A stretch of 64,000 bases of DNA. It comes from Ampullaceana balthica. Taxonomy: Eukaryota > Mollusca > Gastropoda > Lymnaeidae. The position numbers and the translations under genes are program-made. Of this stretch, positions 35,901 through 44,900 are shown piece after piece; the stretch's first letter is position 1; every line of letters starts with the position of its first letter. The stretch spans positions 37,028-101,027 of the forward strand of contig CALYLW010001077.1 of the NCBI GenBank assembly GCA_944989445.1, written 5' to 3'. The notes below the pieces were generated by a model. The model searched no databases. It was not told where the DNA came from and saw nothing but the letters and a program-made list of their open reading frames with translations.

Positions 35901-38056
35901 TATCTTTTATTACTTTCATATATCATCTGACAGGAGGCCAAACTTATGTATATCTTTTATTACTTTCCTCATATATCATCTGACAGGAGGCCAAACTTAT
36001 GTATATCTTTTATTATTTTCCTCATATATCATCTGACAGGAGGCCAAGCTTATGCATATCTTTTATTACTTTACTCATATATCATCTGACAGGAGGCCAA
36101 ACTTATGCATATCTTTTATTACTTTACTCATATATCATCTGACAGGAGGCCAAGCTTATGCATATCTTTTATTACTTTCCTCATATATCATCTGACAGGA
36201 GGCCAAACTTATGTATATCTTTTATTACTTTACTCATATATCATCTGACAGGAGGCCAAACTTATGTATATCTTTTATTACTTTCCTCATATATCATCTG
36301 ACAGGAGGCCAAACTTATGTATATCTTTTATTACTTTCCTCATATAACATCTGACAGGAGGCCAAACTTATGTATATCTTTTATTACTTTCCTCATATAT
36401 CATCTGACAGGAGGCCAAACTTATGTATATCTTTTATTATTTTCCTCATATATCATCTGACAGGAGGCCAAGCTTATGTATATCTTTTATTATTTTCCTC
36501 ATATATCATCTGACAGGAGGCCAAGCTTATGTATATCTTTTATTATTTTCCTCATATATCATCTGACAGGAGGCCAAGCTTATGCATATCTTTTATTACT
36601 TTCCTCATATATCATCTGACAGGAGGCCAAGCTTATGTATATCTTTTATTATTTTCCTCATATATCATCTGACAGGAGGCCAAGCTTATGCATATCTTTT
36701 ATTACTTTCCTCATATATCATCTGACAGGAGGCCAAGCTTATGTATATCTTTTATTATTTTCCTCATATATCATCAGACAGGAGGCCAAACTTATGTATA
36801 TCTTTTATTATTTTCCTCATATATCATCTGACAGGAGGCCAAACTTATGCATATCTTTTATTATTTTCCTCATATATCATCTGACAGGAGGCCAAACTTA
36901 TGCATATCTTTTATTATTTTCCTCATATATCATCAAGCTATTTTTAGATATGAATAAAGCTCAAACTTTGCTACTTAGTTGGTAAACTGTGTCGATCCCC
37001 CATTGAAAGGTAATGCTCAAATTAGCTTGATATTTGTGACTAATTTAATTGTCTAATTATTGCAATTATATGGAGGCTAATATATATGCTCATAACGATG
37101 TACGTAAATTGTGCAATAGATTTATGAAGCTGGTAATCACGCTATTCTCAAGTAAGAAACAATTTTATCTGAAACCTATATACATTTAAAATTTAAAAAA
37201 AAATATATATGACCTACGGTACAAATGTCTTGGACCCCACCAAGTGTTTCTATCACTTTGTCAACATTCTTGATGACACCTGGGTAGTCAATACAAGTAA
37301 ATTTGTGACTGGTGTTAACTGCTGCTGTACATATCTTATCCCCATCAGCCCAGCCACCGATGTCCACACCCAATTCCTTCAAAAATGGAAAATACAAATA
37401 TTAATTGTACACACACACACATATATATTTATATCAGTGAAGGTTTGTTAGTAAAACTCTTAATTTTTGACTTGATAGATAAAATAAAAATGTCTTTTAA
37501 CACTATTATAGCCAGGTCTTAATTGTCACATGAGGTCTTTATTCTCTTCTAAAAGTTTTAAAAGTTAGTTAATGTCATCAATGTTTTTAAAAATACATTT
37601 TTTGTGTGGTGCATTTAAACGGCTATTAATCATTTAATTATTTAATAGCATTACCAAATTTATAGTTTTATAACTTGTTTGATTTCTTGCTTAAAAAAAA
37701 TTAATTTAACTAAATTATAAAATTATTAATGAGATGAATGTAGTCTATCACCAACTTACCTCTGATAAGTCTCCTGATGCATCTATTTCCTTCTGCACAA
37801 ACTCAAAGTCATTGAACAAATCGTCTTCAGCTGACTTAACATGCAATGTCTTCTTGTCAATCCTAGCTATTATTTCAGTCTCCTCAACATCCTCGGTTTC
37901 ATCTCGCTCCTCCTCAACAGCGTCCATCTGAACACTGAAGTCTGCCTCCTCATCTTCATCAATGTCTTCTTCTGCAGCCTGTGATTCTATCACTTGGTCA
38001 TTGGCAGCTTTATCGGAAGTCTCATCATCTCTCTTCCTCTTCTGAGATGAGTCCAT
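26830..38056 (-). CDS. GTF3C5: General transcription factor 3C subunit 5 (TFIIIC63), nine exons
   Basis: The product is a TFIIIC subunit that, with its GTF3C6 partner, helps recognise the A box of tRNA genes and recruit TFIIIB for RNA polymerase III in the nucleus. Coding exons (minus strand): 38056-37760, 37376-37218, 34517-34310, 32835-32611, 32216-32074, 30155-29945, 29314-29160, 27487-27371, 26931-26830. All junctions are GT-AG, phases agree, and the total is 538 residues; human is about 519. Residues 6-9 are KRKR and 29-61 are very acidic. The conserved core follows: CIDYPGV near 128-134, LSFRPRDPY near 159-167, DFQYLPVV near 225-232, GPWRNSW at 383-389, FGYDPRK at 392-398, LPPYRQM near 477-483 and CTERDGWC near 509-516. 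A TGA directly upstream of the ATG in frame supports this start. The long acidic C-terminal tail of human and yeast orthologues is absent. Recognition is by recalled family resemblance, not by a search. Confidence 0.93.
27018..27171. repeat. Foldback hairpin of a dispersed element, in GTF3C5 intron 8
   Basis: Two arms of about 55 bp are near-perfect inverted copies: the left contains GTATAACATATAAACAGGAT, the right its reverse complement near 27127-27171. They meet at an AACGCTGTTG centre. The same core occurs at 47357-47450 in opposite orientation and as a fragment near 55541 (TCCTGTCAGG, CCCTGTTTATAT). It is thus a dispersed repeat; its class is not recognised. Confidence 0.88.
27371..27487 (-). 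CDS. GTF3C5: GTF3C5 exon 8 (residues 467-505)
   Basis: Acceptor GTGTTACAG, donor GGAAAG|GTGAGA, 117 nt, phase 0 at both ends. It encodes YIYSPNHLPPYRQMRYQVCD, a strong match to the human YIFREGALPPYRQMFYQLCD segment. Confidence 0.94.
27950..28354. repeat. 50-bp minisatellite in GTF3C5 intron 7, 8 copies
   Basis: Unit TCCTCTAATCTCTATGAAAT, CTATCTTGAGCTGCTATTGA, ACATATTATT. Copies are identical except one ACTTATT. Confidence 0.96.
28866..28922. repeat. 18-19-bp tandem repeat, 3 copies, intron 7
   Basis: Three copies of GTTTCCATAGTTGAAACT, the first with one extra A. Confidence 0.9.
28963..29120. repeat. 33-bp minisatellite next to exon 7 donor, about 5 copies
   Basis: Unit AATTTAGGTACGTAGTCTAA plus CCTGTGACAGGTT. 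On the transcribed minus strand the unit reads CACAGGTTAGACTACG, which contains CAG|GTTAGA, the same donor sequence as the real exon 6 donor. Confidence 0.93.
29160..29314 (-). CDS. GTF3C5: GTF3C5 exon 7 (residues 415-466)
   Basis: Acceptor TTCAAACAG, donor GGATTG|GTGAGT, 155 nt, ends in phase 0. It is a basic, weakly conserved linker. The 33-bp array in the following intron starts only about 40 bp beyond the donor. Confidence 0.88.
29945..30155 (-). CDS. GTF3C5: GTF3C5 exon 6 (residues 345-414)
   Basis: Acceptor CACTGACAG, donor CGAACAG|GTTAGA, 211 nt, ends in phase 1. This is the most conserved exon, with ERPVWNKAGI, FAYYFETGPWRNSWCKFGYD and YQALDFRLR. It corresponds to the start of the C-terminal DNA-binding domain. 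Confidence 0.94.
30551..30794. repeat. 48-bp minisatellite in GTF3C5 intron 5, 5 copies
   Basis: Unit AATGTTTTAAATATCTTATG, TACACTTTTATGTTGTAGTT, AGGATATG. Copies are identical and keep an 86-codon minus-strand frame open as a by-product. Confidence 0.95.
30934..32015. mobile_element. 1.08-kb piggyBac-like element with TTAA sites, GTF3C5 intron 5
   Basis: The left end CCCTTTACAGTCCAATGCGC is repeated perfectly inverted at the right end, and TTAA flanks both sides (30930-30933 and 32016-32019), the piggyBac target. A minus-strand ORF of 82 codons (31930-31682) starts just inside the right end and may be the remnant of a transposase N-terminus. The rest is AT-rich and non-coding, so the copy is non-autonomous. 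Confidence 0.87.
32074..32216 (-). CDS. GTF3C5: GTF3C5 exon 5 (residues 297-344)
   Basis: Acceptor CCCATTCAG, donor GAGAAG|GTCAGT, 143 nt, ends in phase 0. It encodes the linker with RKKRLAGVIHLTYSDSGVP, aligning to the IFVNFEDEEVP part of human GTF3C5, and an MEK end before the conserved PVW motif of exon 6. Confidence 0.9.
32524..32611 (-). repeat. Tandem 5' splice sites after GTF3C5 exon 4
   Basis: The end of exon 4 and its donor (GGACATGGTAAGTTGACC) are duplicated at a 30-bp spacing. A third GTAAGTTGACC follows about 40 bp later. The duplicated donor would add ten codons in frame. The third is preceded by TTTGACA instead of GGACATG. Confidence 0.9.
32611..32835 (-). CDS. GTF3C5: GTF3C5 exon 4 (residues 222-296, split codon)
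   Basis: Acceptor TTATTTCAG, donor GGACATG|GTAAGT, 225 nt, ends in phase 1. It encodes LVDFQYLPVV and LFLPPYSFSRREAP, family hallmarks. Two more GTAAGTTGACC donors lie just downstream; see the separate entry. Confidence 0.92.
33086..33992. repeat. 12-bp satellite in GTF3C5 intron 3, about 75 copies
   Basis: Unit GTTATTGTCAAT or GTTATTATCAAT, differing by one G/A transition, with a few other changes. Because 12 is a multiple of three and the unit lacks stops, ORFs of over 300 codons run through it on both strands. They lie wholly in an intron and are artefacts. Confidence 0.97.
34310..34517 (-). CDS. GTF3C5: GTF3C5 exon 3 (residues 153-222, split codon)
   Basis: Acceptor GATGACAG, donor TTTGACA|GTTAGT, 208 nt, ends in phase 1. 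It carries LELSFRPRDPY and a basic IRRRLK segment, both recognisable in the human protein. Codon 222 (AAG, Lys) is completed by exon 4. Confidence 0.92.
34669..34889 (+). mobile_element. tRNA-derived SINE in GTF3C5 intron 2
   Basis: About 220 bp starting GGCGGCTGGATAGTGAAG. The first 75 bp resemble a tRNA, with an anticodon-arm-like GCTTGCCTCACAAGC (suggesting Val CAC) and a B-box-like GGGATCTAGCC. TTAAAACT occurs directly before (34661-34668) and after (34890-34897), an 8-bp target duplication. The 3' half has no homology I can name. It lies antisense to the host gene. Confidence 0.78.
35145..36935. repeat. 53-bp minisatellite in GTF3C5 intron 2, about 34 copies
   Basis: Unit GACAGGAGGCCAAACTTATG, TATATCTTTTATTATTTACC, TCATATATCATCA. 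Length variants at the 3' part (TTACTTTC, TTACTTTACTC, TTATTTTCCTC) and AAACTT/AAGCTT changes show several sub-types, with TTTCCTC types concentrated to the right. ORFs up to 201 codons at the left are by-products. Confidence 0.96.
37218..37376 (-). CDS. GTF3C5: GTF3C5 exon 2 (residues 100-152)
   Basis: Acceptor TTTTTGAAG, donor ACC|GTAGGT, 159 nt, phase 0 at both ends. It encodes the start of the conserved core, CIDYPGVIKNVDKVIETLGG, which corresponds to the first strand and helix of the family's dimerisation domain. Confidence 0.92.
37760..38056 (-). CDS. GTF3C5: GTF3C5 exon 1 (residues 1-99)
   Basis: Starts at ATG 38056 with TGA as the preceding in-frame codon. It ends GAG|GTAAGT, phase 0. 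It encodes a KRKR basic patch and a long Glu/Asp-rich region unlike the N-terminus of human GTF3C5. The conserved family sequence begins only in exon 2. Confidence 0.88.
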
Positions 38057-38314
38057 TCAGCTTCAAGTTTAAAATTCAAGAACAGTGGTTAACATACTTC
38101 ATAAATACCATACAAAATGTCTTAAGAATAAGGAATATTACATTTTAAAATATTAACATTAAGGAAAGTTTAACCATGTTAGATTTAATTATTTTTTTTT
38201 ACTGCGTATGTAATTTTCTTGGTTTCAACAAAAACTGTTAACTTAAAGGTGCATATATCTTGCTTTTGCATGTCTATCTTTTGATTGACAGAATTAATTA
38301 TTAACTTAAATTAA
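38057..38314 (-). promoter_or_regulatory. Presumed 5' UTR and promoter region of GTF3C5
   Basis: About 260 bp separate the start codon from the piggyBac-like element. No TATA box or CpG island is evident; it is AT-rich. The assignment is by position only. Confidence 0.3.
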
Positions 38315-39442
38315 CTCATTCGCTACTAAGCGCAATAACCAAAACACCCCCTGGAGTACTAAGCAAAGGGAGATTACTCTCAAAAACATGCACCCCCATG
38401 TTAAATAAAAATATTTTTAAACACCTAAATGAAATTTTAAAATAACAAAACACACACCAAAAAACAGAAAATTGAATGAGCTTTTAAAAAATGTATAGGT
38501 TGATGCACTTTAATTCACAAATATATTTTAAATAAATCTTGAAAAGTGTTTTTTGAAAATTTACATCGCAGTTTTGGTATGCGACCTCCGTTGTTTGTCA
38601 CCTTTTTGTCCTTTTAGTGTCTCATGAAACTTTGAGAAACATCTTATCCACTGACCAATACAATTATGTAATTGGTTACTTGAGCCTAAGCATGATGTCA
38701 ATGTAGAGGAATTTATATATGTCCTCATTAGTAACCTCCTTCCACTGGGTGTCTTTCTTACCACCCTAGGCTGTTTGCTGCGGTTCAGTGTATCTGTTTG
38801 TTTCAGCAATCAACAACTCAATCATGGCAGAGTTCATGAAAAGCTTGTACTTGTAGCAGTCTATGAGACTGCTGTCAATTGGGAGAAAACGATTTCTCCT
38901 GTAATTTACTTAAATTGTCTGTAACACTAATCAAATTGTCTAACCAAGATTCAGTGACAGTATCATTATGAGTATCTCCTTCATTTCATAACTCTCGTTA
39001 GCGTCACTCTCACTCTGATTAGAGTTAAGAAGAGTTAATTATTATCAGTATCACTATCACCATCACTAATTTCAACATCTAATTCCTCATTGTTTACATT
39101 ATTAACTGCTGCATAATTAAACGTTGAAGCAGCAATTAAAGAGTCAAGAAAATGAAAGGTTACTGTATAAGAATATTCAGAAACCACACGATCTAATTTC
39201 ACCAAATACAGTCCGACTTCTAAGCCACACAACTTTTGAACCGTAAATGACATAAACATCGGTTTTTTAAAAACGAAATCAGCTATGTTTCTACTTTTTA
39301 AAAAGCTGAGAGCTATTCGCACGGTAACAATGCTTCTCGCGGGATCATTTTTTATATGCGCGTTGCTAGACGCCATGTCGCATTTGGGCGCATTAGTAGC
39401 GAGGGGGGTATGTCGCATTCAGTCGCATTAGTAGCGAATGAG
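38315..39442. mobile_element. 1.13-kb TTAA-flanked element, piggyBac-like, upstream of GTF3C5
   Basis: Left end CTCATTCGCTACTAAG; right end is the inverted CTCATTCGCTACTAA. TTAA lies at both sides (38311-38314 and 39443-39446). A second inverted CGCTACTAATGCGC lies just inside the right end. A 127-codon minus-strand ORF (39418-39035) begins at the right end and finishes in an acidic Glu/Asp-rich tract, as in the N-termini of many piggyBac transposases; a second fragment is at 38809-38561. The frame is broken, so the copy is dead. Confidence 0.82.
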
Positions 39443-39446
39443 TTAA

Positions 39447-40140
39447 ATACATTTAATCAAGCGCTTGTGATTATCAATATCTTTAGATACAATATAAATT
39501 ACTAGATACGACCCGCGGCATAGCATATGCCGCAGCCTTATTCATATATAGTTCAAAGAAAGGGAGGAAAGAACAGACACAAACAAGAGCATGAAGAAAT
39601 GGGAATGATGTGAGTGAGCGTTGGAGGGACCGCCTAAGCATTTTTGGTCTCGAGACATGCGCACTGTGGTACCACCACCCCCTTGCACCACCCTCGCTTG
39701 CCAACCATAAACTGTGATTCGTCAACCCCAGCAAGGGTGATTCATCATGATTGCTTGCTCGCATCTTGTGCTTGTCCTAATTTCTGGCGAATTGTATATA
39801 AAGATTATATTTATTATAAACTATCTAATTTTGGGGGAGGGGAGGGAAATAAGCTTATATTTTTAAAACAGGAAGGTTTAAGTTTGAGGATGGAAGACTA
39901 TTTAGAAAAATGTAAAGAAATTGCAAACTTTTGGTCTAGGCCTAAACTAATTGAAATCAGTGGAGTTCACAATGAAGCAATTTAATTTTCTTTGCGGCCA
40001 GGATAAAGCCCACAGTTTTGCTAGGTACACCGTCACATTTATGCAGGCCAAAGGCAAAGATGATGGTTTTGCTAGTTACTAATAACTAATAGCTATACTA
40101 ATTTTTCATTACTAACTAAATAAGCCAACTAAATTTTAAA
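39447..40140. other. No gene recognised
   Basis: Single-copy sequence with GATACGACCCGCGGCATAGC at about 39506-39525. Short ORFs on both strands are unrecognised. Confidence 0.35.
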
Positions 40141-40142
40141 TA

Positions 40143-40650
40143 CAGTGGTACCTTGCGATATGAGTGCCCTGACATACGAGTTATTTGAGATACGAGCTGT
40201 AGAGCGAGCGAAGTTTTGTTTTGAAATACGAGAGAAATTTGAGATACGAGCACTCTCAGGAACTGACGACCGATGAATTACAAGAGTTACATTCACAGCA
40301 GCATTCGGGGGTTCTGCAAGAAATTCGTTTTGAGGAAGAGCCAGAGGTGGAGGAGGCTATTTCTACAAGTGAGATAAAAGAGATCTTGGGAATGTGGGAG
40401 AGAGTTTCACAGTTCGTGGTCGTGGAAAAACAACACCCAGAAAAAGTTGCAATTGGTAGTTGATCGGAGATATTTAATGACACTTGCCTAACTTACTTCT
40501 GCAGCATTCTGAAAGGGAGGAATAAACAAACCTACTTGGACAGTTTTTTTTTAATCCGGCGAAAAAGGCAAAGACCAGTGAAGAGAAAAGCAGTGACTAA
40601 AATTAAGCATACAGTAGCATTTAAGTTGTGTGTAAGTTAAATATAAGTGA
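40143..40650 (+). pseudogene. Tigger/pogo-type transposon relic with transposase C-terminus
   Basis: The left end CAGTGGTACCTTGCGATATG follows a TA dinucleotide, typical of Tc1/mariner-pogo insertion, and ATACGAG words are repeated. An ORF at 40221-40463 encodes a Tigger transposase C-terminal region (ELTTDELQELHSQQ, then an acidic tract and SEIKEILGMWERVSQFV). After its stop, a further segment resembling the family's SILKGRNKQT end appears in another frame. The catalytic DDE core is missing; a deletion has joined the terminus to the C-terminal part. I cannot see the right terminus. Confidence 0.72.
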
Positions 40651-40654
40651 CCAA

Positions 40655-41230
40655 ATAAAAATATGTATATACACTTTATAAAACCAGTTTTTTTTGTTGC
40701 TTTACATTCTCTTTTATTATATTTTTATACAATATACTACACTAGTGACCATGAGTATGACTAGACTAGTCTAGTCTTTTCCAAGACTCCAGGCCCAGAC
40801 ACTTCATTTTAAATTTGGTGAAATCAAATAAATTTTCAATTAATTTTAATAAATTACGACAAGTTTAAGTCATGCAAAAGCATTTTTCTCTCACCTAAAT
40901 TTGGCTGTAGTGTTACTATAACATCTTTTTGACTTTATAAATATTGGGCTTTGGTAAGAATGGATGCAAAGCCTTGTTTGAATATGCTGATGCTATAAAA
41001 TGACTATGTAATTACTAGCAGTAAAAAGGTAAAAAGGAGAAATAAAGGTTTCTTTAAAATAGTTCGATGTTTTCTAATTAATAATTATAATTTAAAAAAA
41101 ACATAATCAACGTCAAATACGCGAGTTTAAGAAGAAAATGAAATATATAATGCTATACAGTGTTTTATCATCTGATAAATGAAGCTTCTACCAGAGAGTG
41201 GTTAAGCCATGATGATTTAGTATTTAACTA
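40655..41230. other. No gene seen
   Basis: AT-rich single-copy sequence between the Tigger relic and a LINE tail. Nothing recognised. Confidence 0.4.
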
Positions 41231-41232
41231 AA

Positions 41233-41489
41233 TAGATAGACATAAGGATAAAAACACCTTTCTTATTCCGCATGCAAGAACAAACTCATACAAATTTTCG
41301 TTCTTCCCGTCCGGAATTCGGGCGTGGAATGGATTGCCTGAAGAAACCAGGAAAGCCAACACTTTATCAACATTTAAAACTCTAATAAGAATGCAGGACT
41401 AAACACAAACCATAGATAAGCATAGGACGCAATAATCTTCTGTATAGAAGGAGCGTCTGAAACAGATAAGATAAGATAAGATAAGATAA
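41233..41489 (+). mobile_element. LINE 3' end, 5'-truncated, with (GATAA)n tail
   Basis: It covers the last codons of ORF2 (the FFPSGIRAWNG-type segment is readable), the stop codon TAA at 41400, and a 3' UTR with GACGCAATAATCTTCTGTAT. The tail is five AGATA-type repeats. It closely matches the copy at 54603-55378. Confidence 0.88.
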
Positions 41490-41924
41490 CTGTTAGTATA
41501 TACTATGTTTAATTACTCTACTTGTAGGCCTACTGCAAGAGATGATCAAAGCGAAAAGATATATTGTTATGTTTGGGATGTGGCCTTTTTAATGTATAAT
41601 GTAAAGACAATTTCAACTATACGATTTACTTTTCATTATCTAAGTTGGGTTCTAAAATTCCTGTCGCTATCACGAATCAAAACTATTTGACTTAAGTTTC
41701 TTTACCACTTAAATTAATTGTGTATACTTATGTATTAACTTTTTAGTAACGATTCCTGGGAGAAAAAAATTGAGAGTATGCACGTTAAAATTATCCCAGC
41801 TGAAAATAAAATATCTATCTATAAATAAAATGCATTTTCCGAGGAGCTCATGTTTTGAGTGTGAGGCGGTTAGGAAATGTCCGAGTTGGTTAGCACTTAC
41901 ATATAAATGTGTATATATTATTGG
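41490..41924. other. No gene seen
   Basis: Single-copy flank of the 26-bp array. On the minus strand an array-derived frame continues into it down to a stop near 41709. Nothing here resembles the hAT transposase found at the other end of the array. Confidence 0.4.
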
Positions 41925-44900
41925 GCACATTCTTGGACTAGTGTTTGAATGCACATTCTTGGGTTTGTGTTTAAATGCACATTCTTGGGTTTGTGTTTGA
42001 ATGCACATTCTTGGGTTTGTGTTTGAATACACATTCTTGGGTTTGTGTTTGAGTGCACATTCTTGGGTTTGTGTTTGAGTGCACATTCTTGGGTTTGTGT
42101 TTGAGTGCACATTCTTGGGTTTGTGTTTGAATACACATTCTTGGGTTTGTGTTTCAGTGCACATTCTTGGGTTAGTGTTTGGATGCACATTCTTGGGTTT
42201 GTGTTTGAATACACATTCTTGGGTTTGTGTTTGAGTGCACATTCTTGGGTTTGTGTTTGAATACACATTCTTGGATTTGTGTTTGAATGCACATTCTTGG
42301 GTTTGTGTTTGAATACACATTCTCGTGTTTGTGTTTGAATACACATTCTTGGGTCTGTGTTTGAATGCAAATTCTTGGGTTAGTGTTTGAATACACATTC
42401 TTGGGTTTGTGTTTGAATGCACATTCTTAGGTTTGTGTTTGAATACACATTCTTGGGTTTGTGTTTGAGTGCACATTCTTGGGTTTTTGTTTGAGTGCAC
42501 ATTCTTGGGTTTGTGTTTGAGTGCACATTTTTGGGTTTGTGTTTGAATACACATTCTTGGGTTTGTGTTTCAGTGCACATTCTTGGGTTAGTGTTTGGAT
42601 GCACATTCTTGGGTTTGTGTTTGAATACACATTCTTGGGTTTGTGTTTGAGTGCACATTATTGGGTTTGTGTTTGAATACACATTCTTGGATTTGTGTTT
42701 GAATGCACATTCTTGGGTTTGTGTTTGAATGCACATTCTTGGGTTTGTGTTTGAATACACATTCTTGGGTCTGTGTTTGAATGCACATTCTTGGGTTTGT
42801 GTTTGAATAAAAATGCAGGACTAAACACAAACCATAGATAAGCGTAGGACGCAATAATCTTCTGTATAGAAGGTGCGTCTGTAAACAGATAAGATAAGAA
42901 TACACATTCTTGGATTTGTGTTTGAATGCACATTCTTGGGTTTGTGTTTGAATACACATTCTTGGGTTTGTGTTTGAATACACATTCTTGGGTTTGTGTT
43001 TGAATACACATTTTTGGGTTTGTGTTTGAATACACATTCTTGGGTTTGTGTTTGAATACACATTCTTGGGTTTGTGTTTGAATACAGATTCTTGAGTTTG
43101 TGTTTGAATACACATTCTTGGGTTTGTGTTTGGATGCACATTCTTGGGTTTGTGTTTTAATGCACGTTCTTGGGTTTGTGTTTGAATGCACATTCTTGGG
43201 TTAGTGTTTGGATGCACATTCTTGGGTTTGTGTTTGAATGCACATTCTTGGGTTTGTGTTTGAGTGCACATTCTTGGGTTTGTGTTTGAGTGCACATTCT
43301 TGGGTTTGTGTTTGAATACACATTCTTGGGTTTGTGTTTGAGTGCACATTCTTGGGTTTGTGTTTGAATACACATTCTTGGGTTTGTGTTTGAATACACA
43401 TTCTTGGGTTTGTGTTTGAATACACATTCTTAGGTTTGTGTTTGAATACACTTTCTTGGGTTTGTGTTTGAATACACATTCTTGGGTTTGTGTTTGAATA
43501 CACATTCTTAGGTTTGTGTTTGAATACACATTCTTGGGTTTGTGTTTGAATACACATTCTTGGGTTTGTGTTTGAATACACATGCTTAGGTTTGTGTTTG
43601 AATACACTTTCTTGGGTTTGTGTTTGAATGCACATTCTTGGGTTTGTGTTTGAATACACATTCTTTGGTTTGTGTTTGAATACACATTCTTGGGTTTGTG
43701 TTTGAATGCACATTCTTGGGTTTGTGTTTGAATAGACATTCTTGGGTTTGTGTTTGAATGCACATTCTTGGGTTTGTGTTTGAATGCACATTATTGGGTT
43801 AGTGTTTGAATACACATTCTTGGGTTTGTGTTTGAATGCACATTCTTGGGCTTGTGTTTGAATGCACATTCTTGGGTTTGTGTTTGAATGCACATTCTTG
43901 GGTTTGTGTTTGAATACACATTCTTGGGCTTGTGTTTGAGTGCACATTCTTGGGTTAGTGTTTGAATGCACATTCTTGGGTTTGTGTTTGAATACACATT
44001 CTTGGGTTTGTGTTTGAATGCACATTCTTGGGTTAGTGTTTGAATGCACATTCTTGGGTTTGTGTTTGAATGCACATTCTTGTGTTTGTGTTTGAATGCA
44101 CATTCTTGGGTTTGTGTTTGAATACACATTCTTGGGTTTGTGTTTGAATACACATTCTTGGGTTTGTGTTTGAATACACATTCTTGGGTTTGTGTTTGAA
44201 TACACTTTCTTGGGATTGTGTTTGAATACACATTCTTGGGTTTGTGTTTGAATACACATTCTTGGGTTTGTGTTTGAATACACATTCTTGGGTTTGTGTT
44301 TGAATACACATTCTTGGATTTGTGTTTGAATACACATGCTTAGGTTTGTGTTTGAATACACTTTCTTCGGTTTGTGTTTGAATACACATTCTCGGGTTTG
44401 TGTTTGAATACACATTCTTGGGTTTGTGTTTGAATACACATTCTTGGGTTTGTGTTTGAATGCACATTCTTGGGTTTGTGTTTGAATAGACATTCTTGGG
44501 TTTGTGTTTGAATGCACATTCTTGGGTTTGTGTTTGAATGCACATTCTTGGGTTAGTGTTTGAATACACATTCTTGGGTTTGTGTTTGAATGCACATTCT
44601 TGGGCTTGTGTTTGAATGCACAGTCTTGGGTTTGTGTTTGAATGCACATTCTTGGGTTTGTGTTTAAATGCACATTCTTGGCTTTGTGTTTGAATGCACA
44701 TTCTTGGGCTTGTGTTTGAGTGCACATTCTTGGGTAAGTGTTTGAATGCACATTCTTGGGTTTGTGTTTGAATACACATTATTGGGTTTGTGTTTGAATG
44801 CACATTCTTGGGTTAGTGTTTGAATACACATTCTTGGTTTTGTGTTTGAATACACATTCTTGGGTTTGTATTTGAATACACATTCTTGGGTTTGTGTTTG

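Noticed and set aside
35145..36935. CRISPR-like array with conserved 30-bp core and variable part
   Set aside because: The variable part is a small set of length variants of the same sequence, not unique spacers; it is an intronic minisatellite.
37209..37451. Plus-strand 80-codon ORF
   Set aside because: It is antisense to GTF3C5 exon 2, whose protein is clearly conserved.
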